Notes under the pieces: generated by a model
The model's input: only the letters and a program-made list of their open reading frames with translations
What the model was told of the DNA's origin: nothing
The model's database searches: none
Origin: JAWKJY01 sp041393535
GTDB taxonomy: Bacteria; Actinomycetota; Thermoleophilia; Gaiellales; Gaiellaceae
Length of the DNA: 64,000 bases
Direction: 5' to 3'
Assembly: GCA_041393535.1 (NCBI GenBank)
Contig: JAWKJY010000003.1
Span: 248,001 to 312,000, forward strand
Translations under genes and position numbers: made by a program
In this document: positions 48,106 to 55,275 of the stretch, one piece after another
Layout: every line of letters starts with the position of its first letter
Position numbering within the stretch: position 1 is the stretch's first letter

Positions 48106-48975
48106 CTACCGCGTCAGCACGTAGCCGATCGCGACGAGCACGAGCACGAGCCCGCCGATCGCTCCGACCTCGACGCGGTACTGCACCGAGAGCTCCGCCA
48201 GCCGCGGGCCACGGAAGATCCATGGCGGCACCGACGCGAAGGCCAGCATCACGAGCGAGAGGGCCAGCGCGATGAAGAGGAGCGCGCGCAGGCCGTCGCC
48301 GCCGCTGATCCGGGTCGGCGGCGGGGAGAAGGCGGCGGGCGCGGCCTGGGCCTCTGCGCCGCTGGCGACCTCGCCCGTCTCGGTCGCGGCCGACTCGGCC
48401 GGGGGCGCGGCGGGCGGCTCGACCGGCGGGACGGCCGGGAGCTCCGACACGTCGGTCTCCGTCACCGGCTCGGGCTCGGGCTCCGGCTCCGGCTCCGGGA
48501 CCGGGGCTGGCGCCGGCGTCGGCTCCGGTGCCGGCTCGACGACGACCGGCTCGGCCGGCGCCGGTGTCGGCGTCGGGGCGGGCGTCGGCTCGACGACGAC
48601 CGGGTCCGTCGGCGCGGGCTCGGGCTCTGCCGGGGCGGGCTCGGGGGCCGCGGGCTTCGGCTTCGGCTTGGGCTTCGGCTTCGGCTTCGGCTTCGGCTTC
48701 GGCTCGGGGGGCGCCGGCGCCGGGGCCGGCGGCGGGGCCGGCGCAGGTGCCGGGGCCGGGGCCGGCGGCGAGGGCTGCGGCAGCGGGTCGGGCCGGGGAT
48801 CGGGCGCGGGGGCCGGGTCGGGGGCGGGCGCCGGATCGGGCGAGGGCGCACCGGCCGAGGCCGCGAACGACGGGCCCGCGAGCCCCAGCGCGAGGACCGT
48901 CCCGGCGGTCGCGACAGCAGCCCGCAGGAGCAGGAACCGGACGCGCACCGGGTACCGCGACGGCTTCACGTTCAT
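48106..48975 (-). CDS. Pro-rich membrane protein with PA/PK/PE repeats
   Basis: 289 residues. Signal peptide (about 14-37, ending S-F-A-A-S-A). Then about 150 residues of low complexity: D-P-A-P repeats, a run of eight P-K dipeptides, P-A-P-T-P and five P-E repeats with an E-T-D-V-S-E-L break. Two membrane helices at the C-terminus (about 232-253 and 268-287). Such charge-patterned polyproline rods can span the cell wall, the C-terminus holding it in the membrane. No enzymatic domain. The ATG at 48975 has a CATAAT box 12 bases upstream (48988-48993). Confidence 0.7.
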   Translation of the reverse strand: MNVKPSRYPVRVRFLLLRAAVATAGTVLALGLAGPSFAASAGAPSPDPAPAPDPAPAPDPRPDPLPQPSPPAPAPAPAPAPPPAPAPAPPEPKPKPKPKPKPKPKPKPAAPEPAPAEPEPAPTDPVVVEPTPAPTPTPAPAEPVVVEPAPEPTPAPAPVPEPEPEPEPEPVTETDVSELPAVPPVEPPAAPPAESAATETGEVASGAEAQAAPAAFSPPPTRISGGDGLRALLFIALALSLVMLAFASVPPWIFRGPRLAELSVQYRVEVGAIGGLVLVLVAIGYVLTR

Positions 48976-48987
48976 GCCCGTCCTGGA

Positions 48988-48993
48988 ATTATG
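48988..48993 (-). promoter_or_regulatory. -10 box of the Pro-rich protein gene
   Basis: CATAAT on the minus strand, AT-rich against a strongly GC-rich background, 12 bases before the ATG. Confidence 0.45.
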
Positions 48994-49148
48994 ACGCTCC
49001 GCGGCGTCGGCGCCAGTGTCACGTCCGAATCCGTGCTCCTTGACAGGAGGCGACGCGAGGCGGAGACTCGGGCGGCGAGGCGGACGAGAGGGGGCTCGAT
49101 GCACGCGATCGGCACGGTGGGGGCGCTCCCGGGCGGCGGGGCACGCCC

Positions 49149-51521
49149 GTGAGCGAGCTGCGCGGCGCGTCCGCTCCGGGCACGGACGTCCGCGACCTCC
49201 GGCTCGCCGTCGTCCTCTACGGCGGCGTCTCGCTCGCGATCTACATGCACGGGACGACGCGCGAGCTCCACGCCCTCGTCCGCGCCTCCCGGCTGCGCGA
49301 GGCCGGCCTCGCGGGGAGCGTCGGGGGCAGCCAGGGCGTCTACGCCGAGCTGCTCGGCACGCTCGCGACGATGCCAGGCGGCGTGCAGCTGCGCGTCGTG
49401 CTCGACGTCGTCGCCGGCACGTCGGCCGGTGGCATCAACGGCATCTACCTCGCCAAGGCGCTCGCCCACGATCGCTCGCTCGGCAGCCTGCGCGACCTGT
49501 GGCTCGAGAACGGCGACATCGCGAGGCTGCTGCGCGGCCCCGAGCACCTCTGGATCGGCGCGCGCCTGCCGGGGATCCTCGCCCGCGTCGGCGGCGAGTC
49601 GCCGCTGCACGGCGACCTCCCGGCGCAGTGGCACTACGACGCGCTCGTCGCGATGGACGCGGCCGGCTCGCCTGCGGTCAGCCCCGGCTCGCTCGTCCCG
49701 TCCGGGCACCGGCTCGACCTCTTCGTCACCGTGACCGACTTCCACGGCTACGACCGGCACGTCCCGATCGACGACCCGCCGGTCGTCCGCGACCGGCGGC
49801 ACCGGCACGTGCTGGCGTTCGGCTTCGTCGAGGGCGACCTCGACGAGCTGGGGCCGCGCGACAACGATGCGCTGGCATTCGCCGCACGCACGACGTCCTC
49901 GTTCCCCGGCGCCTTCCCGCCCGTGAGCATCGACTCGTTCGCGCGCGACGTGGGCGACCGCCCGGTCGTCGTCTCCCGGCTCGAGCGGCGCTTCCGCCAC
50001 TACGAGCTCGCGGGGGCGGACGCGCGCGCGACGGCGTTCGTCGACGGCGGCGTGCTCGACAACCGCCCGTTCGAGCTGGCGATCGCGGCGATCCGCTCCC
50101 GGCCGGCGAACGCCGAGGTCGACCGGCGGCTGCTCTACGTCGAGCCCGACCCGGGCGGCGCGACGCCCCCGCCCGACGGCGAGCTGCCGTCGCCGATCTC
50201 GACGGTGCTCGGTGCCGTCGCGGGGATTCCCCGCCGCGAGCCGATCCTCGACGCCCTGCTGTCGGTCGGGCGCGGCAACGAGGGCGTCCAGCGGATCCAG
50301 GACATCGTGGAGACGAGCTTCGAGCCGATCGCGCGCCGGATCGAGGAGGTCGCGGGCGGCGACCTCGACCGCGTGCTCGCGGCCCCGACGGGCGCGACGA
50401 GCATCGCGGAGGTCGGGCGGCGCGTCCACGCGGCGGCGCGCGTCGACGCCGGCTTCGCGTACGCGAGCTACGTGCGCACGAAGATCGTCGCGGTCGTCGA
50501 CCGCGTCGCCGCGCTCGCATGCCGGATCTGCGACTTCCCCGCCGACTCGTCGCACGAGGTCGTCGTGCGAGCCGTGCTGCGCGCCTGGGCCGAGCGGCAG
50601 GGTCTGCTCGTCAAGCTCGCGCAGCCGAGCGACGAGCAGGTCTCGTTCCTGCGCTCGCTCGACGTCGGCTACCGCGTGCGGCGGCTCCAGTTCGTGATCG
50701 CCGCGATCAACGCCTGGTATCGCGAGGTCGGCCCGGACGCGGACGACCGGCCGCCGCGCGCCGAGCTCGACGACGTCAAGGCCCGTCTCTGGGGGCGCGT
50801 GCGCGACCTCGGGCTGCTCGAGGCGGGCCACGGCTTCGCGGAGCGAGAGCTCGCCCGCAGCGCGTTCCCGGTCGAGCAGCTGCGCCACGAGCTCGAGCGC
50901 GAGGGGCTCGACCCGGCGGCGTGCCTGGCGCGCCGTGGCAGGGACCTCGACGCGCTGATGGCCGCCCTGACGACGCACGTCGAGGATCGACTGCGCGAGG
51001 TCGGCGAGGGGCTCTTCGGCGACGCGTTCTCCCGGAGCGCGGCCTGGTCACCCGCGCGGCGGCGGGAGCTGCTCGTGCGCTACCTCGGCTTCCCGTTCTG
51101 GGACTGCCTCCTCCTGCCGGTCCAGTCGCGCGCGGAGCTCGGCGAGCAGGACCAGATCGACGTCCTGCGCCTCAGCCCGCTCGACGTCTCGCTCCTGACG
51201 CCTCCGTCCCGGCCGAAGCTCGGCGGCGTGAAGCTGGGGCACTTCGGCGCGTTCTTCGACCGCGGCGACCGGGAGCGCGACTACCTGTGGGGGCGCCTCG
51301 ACGGCGCCGAGCGGCTCGTCCGGCTCGTCCTCGCCCAGGCGGACGGCCGCCCCCGCGACGGCGGGAGGCGCGTGGCCCCGGCCGGCAGGGAGGACGAGGT
51401 GCGCGCGTGGTGCGACCGCCTGTTCCGTGCGATCGTCGCCGAGGAGGCCGACCTCAAGCACGCGCGCGACCTCGCGGACGCGGTGCTCGGGCAGCTCGAC
51501 GATCCGGTGACCGACCGCTAG
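49149..51521 (+). CDS. patatin-like phospholipase with DUF3376-type C-terminal region
   Basis: 790 residues. Patatin domain: oxyanion loop L-Y-G-G-V-S-L-A, nucleophile Ser92 in A-G-T-S-A-G-G-I-N-G, and the dyad Asp near residue 299 in F-V-D-G-G-V-L-D-N-R-P-F. A long C-terminal region (about 400-780) is mostly helical and resembles the DUF3376 part of the actinobacterial patatin-related proteins. It probably hydrolyses acyl esters of membrane lipids. No signal peptide, so cytoplasmic or membrane-associated. The GTG start has no clear ribosome binding site. Its stop overlaps the convergent proB stop by 2-4 bases. Confidence 0.83.
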   Translation: MSELRGASAPGTDVRDLRLAVVLYGGVSLAIYMHGTTRELHALVRASRLREAGLAGSVGGSQGVYAELLGTLATMPGGVQLRVVLDVVAGTSAGGINGIYLAKALAHDRSLGSLRDLWLENGDIARLLRGPEHLWIGARLPGILARVGGESPLHGDLPAQWHYDALVAMDAAGSPAVSPGSLVPSGHRLDLFVTVTDFHGYDRHVPIDDPPVVRDRRHRHVLAFGFVEGDLDELGPRDNDALAFAARTTSSFPGAFPPVSIDSFARDVGDRPVVVSRLERRFRHYELAGADARATAFVDGGVLDNRPFELAIAAIRSRPANAEVDRRLLYVEPDPGGATPPPDGELPSPISTVLGAVAGIPRREPILDALLSVGRGNEGVQRIQDIVETSFEPIARRIEEVAGGDLDRVLAAPTGATSIAEVGRRVHAAARVDAGFAYASYVRTKIVAVVDRVAALACRICDFPADSSHEVVVRAVLRAWAERQGLLVKLAQPSDEQVSFLRSLDVGYRVRRLQFVIAAINAWYREVGPDADDRPPRAELDDVKARLWGRVRDLGLLEAGHGFAERELARSAFPVEQLRHELEREGLDPAACLARRGRDLDALMAALTTHVEDRLREVGEGLFGDAFSRSAAWSPARRRELLVRYLGFPFWDCLLLPVQSRAELGEQDQIDVLRLSPLDVSLLTPPSRPKLGGVKLGHFGAFFDRGDRERDYLWGRLDGAERLVRLVLAQADGRPRDGGRRVAPAGREDEVRAWCDRLFRAIVAEEADLKHARDLADAVLGQLDDPVTDR

Positions 51522-52561
51522 TAGACGACGAGGCGGTCGCGGTGGACCGCCTCGAGCCCGCGCGCGCGCTCGGCGATCTCCCCTGCGGTCGCGCCCGCGA
51601 GGCCCTTGCCGAGCACGGCGCCGTCGGGGCCGACGAGCTCCACGGCCTCGCCCGGCTGGAAGCGGCCCTCGCAGCGGACGACGCCGACGGCGAGCAGGCT
51701 CCTCCCGTCCTGGGCAACGGCGTGCGCAGCGCCCGCGTCGAGGTGCAGGCGGCCGGTCGCCGGCTTGCCGAAGCGCAGCCACACCTTGAACGCCGAGGGG
51801 GTCGGCCCCTCCGCGCGGAAGCGCGTGCCCCGGGGCTCGCCGGCGACGATCGGCGCGAGCACGGACTCTCCGCGGCCCGCCGCGATCACCGTCGGGATCC
51901 CGGCCCAGGCGGCCATCTCGGCGGCGACCACCTTGCTCCGCATCCCGCCCTTCCCGAGCGACGTCCTGCCCTCGAGGTCGGCGTCGCGCGCGGCCGAGCC
52001 GTCGCGGATCAGCTCCGCGCCCGGCGTCCCGGGGGCCCGGGTGTAGACGCCGTCGACCTCGGTCAGCAGCACGAGCAGCCGCGCGCGCAGGAGCACGGCG
52101 ACCTGGGCGGCGAGCGCGTCGTTGTCGCCGAAGGTGATCTCGTCGGTCGCGGTCGCGTCGTTCTCGTTCACGACGGGGACCGAGCCGAGCGCATGGAGCG
52201 CGCGCAGCGCGTTGCGCGCGTTGACGTAGCTCGCCCGGTCTGCGACGTCGGCGGCCGTCAGCAGGATCTGCGCGCCCTGGACGCCAGCGCCCGCGAGCGC
52301 GCGGTCCCACGCCTGCTGCAGCCGCGCCTGGCCGAGCGCCGAGGCCGCCTGGAGCTGGGGCACCGCCCTCGGGCGTACGTCGAGGCCCATCCGGGCGAGC
52401 CCGAGCGCGATCGCGCCCGACGACACGACGCAGACCGGGATGCCGGCCCGGACGAGCTCCCCGATCTCCGCCGCGCGCGCCTCGAGCAGCGAGCGGCGGG
52501 CCCGCCCGGACGGGCCGACGACGAGCGTCGAGCCGAGCTTGACGACGACGGGGCGCGTCAC
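51518..52561 (-). CDS. proB: glutamate 5-kinase
   Basis: 347 residues. It phosphorylates glutamate as the first step of proline synthesis. Amino-acid kinase domain: V-V-V-K-L-G-S-T-L, V-S-S-G-A-I-A-L-G, P-V-V-N-E-N-D, F-G-D-N-D-A-L-A-A, L-T-E-V-D-G-V-Y, and the K-G-G-M-R-S-K loop. A C-terminal PUA domain (about 265-340) is present as in E. coli ProB. The GTG start overlaps the proA stop (GTGA); the 3' end converges on the patatin gene. Confidence 0.94.
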   Translation of the reverse strand: MTRPVVVKLGSTLVVGPSGRARRSLLEARAAEIGELVRAGIPVCVVSSGAIALGLARMGLDVRPRAVPQLQAASALGQARLQQAWDRALAGAGVQGAQILLTAADVADRASYVNARNALRALHALGSVPVVNENDATATDEITFGDNDALAAQVAVLLRARLLVLLTEVDGVYTRAPGTPGAELIRDGSAARDADLEGRTSLGKGGMRSKVVAAEMAAWAGIPTVIAAGRGESVLAPIVAGEPRGTRFRAEGPTPSAFKVWLRFGKPATGRLHLDAGAAHAVAQDGRSLLAVGVVRCEGRFQPGEAVELVGPDGAVLGKGLAGATAGEIAERARGLEAVHRDRLVVY

Positions 52562-53820
52562 CGCCGCTGCGTGCCGTCGCCGACGACCCGGTACTGGCGC
52601 AGCCAGAGGTCGCGGTACGTGACCGGCCCACGCGGGCCGGGGGCCCAGTCGACGTTGATGCCCGTCTCGGGTGCGCCCGTGAGCGCGAAGCCGTCGGTGA
52701 AGCGGGTCGGAGCGTGCCAGAAGGCGGCGGTGCCGCGGTAGGCGTCGAGGAAGCGCGTCGCGGCGGCCGCGTCCTCGGCGACGATCGACGCGGCGAGGCC
52801 GGAGGTCTCGGCGTTCGCGATCGCGACCGCGTCGAGCAGGTCGTCGACGACCTCCACGGTGACAGTCGCGACGCGCTCGGCGTCGTTCGCCCACTCGTGG
52901 CCGATCCGCACGTCGAGGACGCCGAGCCCGGGCGCGTGCCCGCGGGCGCGCTCGCCGCCGCGGACGTCGAGCCCGAGTCCGCGCAGCCGCTCGACGAGCG
53001 CGGGGAGGAGGCCGACGGCCGCGCGGTCGACGAGGAGGAGGTTCAGCCGGTTGCACACGCCGAGCCGGTCGAGGCTCGCCTCGAGCAGCCACAGCGCCTT
53101 CGCCCCGTCCGCGCTGCCGTGGACGTAGAGGACGCCGCCGCCCTCGGCGTGCGCCATCGTCCGCACGCCGTTCTCGGCCGCAAGGCGCGCGAGGGCGGCG
53201 GTCGTCTCGCCGCTGCCGCGGAGGATGACGAGCGGCACGAGCTTCGGCATCGCGCAGAGCAGCCGCGCGCCCTCGCGGTCCGGCGAGCGCACGAGCCCGA
53301 CCGCGGCAGGCGGCAGCCCGACCGACGCCAGCGCGGGGCGGAGGACGTCGTCGACGAGGACGGTCACGGTCCCGAGCGCGGCGCCGCCGGTGCGCAGGAC
53401 GGCCGCGTTCAGGCTCTTCAGCAGCTGGCCGGCCACGTCGAGCGCGACGTTCGGGCGCGCCTCGAAGTTCGCCCCGACGACGCCGATCGGGATGCGGCGT
53501 TCCTCGACCCGCAGGCCGTTCTCGAGCGTCCAGGCGTCGCCGGCCCGCTCGAGCGGCGCGATCGAGGCCATCACCTCGACCTGCTGGGCCATCGCCTCGA
53601 CCCGGGCGTCGTCGAGCCGGAGGCGGTCGAGCGTGCCCGCGTCGAGGCTGCCCGCCGCGGCGGTGCAGTCCGCGGCGTTCGCCGCGAGGATCGCGTCGCG
53701 CCGGGCGCGCACGAGCGCGGCGGCCTCGCGCAGCGCGCGGCCCACCGCCTCGTCGGTCAGCGCGGGCGCCGCCGCGGAGGCCGAGGCGGCCTCACCCTCC
53801 AGGAGGATACGAAGGCTCAC
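52558..53820 (-). CDS. proA: glutamate-5-semialdehyde dehydrogenase
   Basis: 420 residues, reduces glutamyl 5-phosphate to the semialdehyde. It belongs to the aldehyde-dehydrogenase superfamily: P-I-G-V-V-G-A-N-F-E-A-R-P-N, L-R-G-S-G-E-T, the catalytic Cys in G-V-C-N-R-L-N-L-L-L, and C-terminal A-F-W-H-A-P-T-R-F-T-D-G. The GTG at 53820 lies eight bases from a TATAAA -10 box (minus strand 53834-53829), so it is probably leaderless. The promoter shares bases with the divergent SAM-riboswitch promoter. Confidence 0.94.
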   Translation of the reverse strand: MSLRILLEGEAASASAAAPALTDEAVGRALREAAALVRARRDAILAANAADCTAAAGSLDAGTLDRLRLDDARVEAMAQQVEVMASIAPLERAGDAWTLENGLRVEERRIPIGVVGANFEARPNVALDVAGQLLKSLNAAVLRTGGAALGTVTVLVDDVLRPALASVGLPPAAVGLVRSPDREGARLLCAMPKLVPLVILRGSGETTAALARLAAENGVRTMAHAEGGGVLYVHGSADGAKALWLLEASLDRLGVCNRLNLLLVDRAAVGLLPALVERLRGLGLDVRGGERARGHAPGLGVLDVRIGHEWANDAERVATVTVEVVDDLLDAVAIANAETSGLAASIVAEDAAAATRFLDAYRGTAAFWHAPTRFTDGFALTGAPETGINVDWAPGPRGPVTYRDLWLRQYRVVGDGTQRR

Positions 53821-53828
53821 GATCGTCG

Positions 53829-53836
53829 TTTATACT
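53829..53836. promoter_or_regulatory. overlapping divergent -10 boxes (proA and SAM-I leader)
   Basis: TATAAA on the minus strand (53834-53829) and TATACT on the plus strand (53831-53836) share four base pairs. The two RNA polymerases cannot occupy both at once. -35 regions on either side are weak. Confidence 0.6.
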
Positions 53837-53857
53837 GCCTGCCGTGAGCGGGCGTGC

Positions 53858-53984
53858 CCGCTCCGCATCGAGAGAGGCTGAGGGAACCGGCCCGAAGACG
53901 CCTCGGCAACCTACCCCCGAACAGAAAACGGGTGTGGTGCCAATCCCGGCCGGGTCGAAGGCGACCCGGGAGGATGTCGAGCGG
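53858..53984 (+). ncRNA. SAM-I (S-box) riboswitch
   Basis: Core motifs are all present: GAGAGAGGCTGAGGGA near 53870, CCGGCCC, GACGCCTCGGCAACC and GGTGTGGTGCCAATCCC, then a variable stem and GGAGGATG. The P1 stem pairs CCGCTC..CATC (53858-53869) with GATG..GAGCGG (53974-53984). Only seven bases separate the aptamer from the AGGAG ribosome binding site at 53991, so there is no room for a terminator. Control is probably at translation: CTCC at 53861-53864 can pair with the SD when P1 is open or closed accordingly. The regulated gene is the second threonine-synthase-like gene. Confidence 0.92.
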
Positions 53985-54001
53985 AACACGAGGAGATCGC
54001 C

Positions 54002-55219
54002 ATGCCTGCCACCACTCTCGCCTGCCGCGCGTGCGGCGCCGACCACGGCCTCACCGCCGCGGCCATCTGCTCCCGCTGCTTCGGGCCCCTCGACCCGGTC
54101 TACGACCTCGAGGGCCTGCGTGGCGTCGTCACCCGCGAGTCGATCGCCGCGGGCCCGCTGAACCTCTGGCGCTACGCCGACCTGCTGCCGGTCGCCCCGC
54201 CGCCCGAGCAGCGCCTGGCGCCCGGCTACACGCCGCTCGTCGCCGCGCCGCGGCTCGCCACGGCGCTCGGGATCGCCGAGCTGTACCTCAAGCTCGACAC
54301 GGCCAACCCGACGCACTCGTTCAAGGACCGCGTCGTCGCCGTCGCCTGCGCGAAGGCCCAGGAGCTCGGCCTGGGCACGCTCTCCTGCTCGTCGACGGGC
54401 AACCTCGCGAACGCGGTCGCCGCGCGGGCCGCGGCGGAGGGCATGGAGGCCGCCGTCTTCTGCCCGTCCGATCTCGAGCCCGAGAAGCTCGTCGCGACCT
54501 CGGTCTACGGCGCGACGATCTATGCCGTCCGCGGCACGTACGACGACTGCAGCCGCCTCTCGATCGAGCTCTCGTTCGAGCTGCCGTGGGCCTTCGTCAA
54601 CGTCGGCCTGCGCGCCTACTACGCGGAGGGCTCGAAGACGCTCGCGTTCGAGATCGCCGAGCAGCTCGGCTGGGATGTCCCGGACGTCGTCGTCGCCCCG
54701 ATCGCGTCGGGCGCGATGTTCTCGAAGGTCGGCCAGGGCTTCGAGGAGCTGCACGCGCTCGGGATCGTCGAGCGGGAGGCGCCGCGGATGATCGGCGGCC
54801 AGGCCGTCGGCTGCTGCCCCGTCGCGACCGCGTTCCACGAGCAGCGCGCCGTCTCGCCGGTGCGGCCGAGCTCGATCGCCCGCTCGCTCGCGATCGGCAA
54901 CCCGGCCGACGGGAACTTCGCGACCGAGACGGCGCGCAAGACGGGCGGCTCGATCCACGCGGTCCCGGAGGAGGAGATCGGCCTGAACATGTCGCTGCTC
55001 GCCGAGACGACCGGGGTCTTCGGCGAGACCGCCTCGGGCGTGACGCTCGGCGCGCTGCGCGAGGCCGTCCGCCAGGGCCAGGTCGGCGAGCGCGACCGCG
55101 TCGTCCTGCTCGTCACCGGCGACGGGCTGAAGACGCCCGACCCGGTCAGCGAGCGCTACGCGCCGGTGACGATCGACGCGGACGCGGACGCGCTGCTCGA
55201 CTCGCTCGGCGTGGCGTAG
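54002..55219 (+). CDS. threonine synthase-like PLP enzyme under SAM-I control
   Basis: 405 residues. An N-terminal zinc ribbon (Cys8, Cys11, Cys23, Cys26) precedes a PLP fold type II domain with Lys108 in N-P-T-H-S-F-K-D-R, phosphate loop C-S-S-T-G-N-L-A-N-A and P-I-A-S-G-A-M-F-S-K. Database names would be threonine synthase. Yet a separate thrC lies with hom and thrB at 37565, and this gene sits behind a SAM riboswitch, the usual mark of methionine synthesis. The riboswitch suggests it uses O-phosphohomoserine (or a related ester) on the methionine side, or that threonine synthesis here is coupled to SAM. Both are inference. The ATG follows AGGAG. Confidence 0.85.
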   Translation: MPATTLACRACGADHGLTAAAICSRCFGPLDPVYDLEGLRGVVTRESIAAGPLNLWRYADLLPVAPPPEQRLAPGYTPLVAAPRLATALGIAELYLKLDTANPTHSFKDRVVAVACAKAQELGLGTLSCSSTGNLANAVAARAAAEGMEAAVFCPSDLEPEKLVATSVYGATIYAVRGTYDDCSRLSIELSFELPWAFVNVGLRAYYAEGSKTLAFEIAEQLGWDVPDVVVAPIASGAMFSKVGQGFEELHALGIVEREAPRMIGGQAVGCCPVATAFHEQRAVSPVRPSSIARSLAIGNPADGNFATETARKTGGSIHAVPEEEIGLNMSLLAETTGVFGETASGVTLGALREAVRQGQVGERDRVVLLVTGDGLKTPDPVSERYAPVTIDADADALLDSLGVA

Positions 55220-55261
55220 CCCCGCCGGACGGTTCGCCCCGCCCGCACGCGGGCGCTCGAC

Positions 55262-55267
55262 TAGGCT
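55262..55267 (+). promoter_or_regulatory. -10 box of acyl-CoA synthetase gene
   Basis: TAGGCT eight bases before the GTG at 55276, again leaderless. Confidence 0.5.
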
Positions 55268-55275
55268 CCTGCCCG

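Noticed and set aside
48655..48720. Short tandem repeats (GGCTTC units) as a CRISPR or minisatellite
   Set aside because: These are simply the codons of the P-K run in the Pro-rich protein on the minus strand. No spacers are present, and there is no CRISPR array anywhere in the window.
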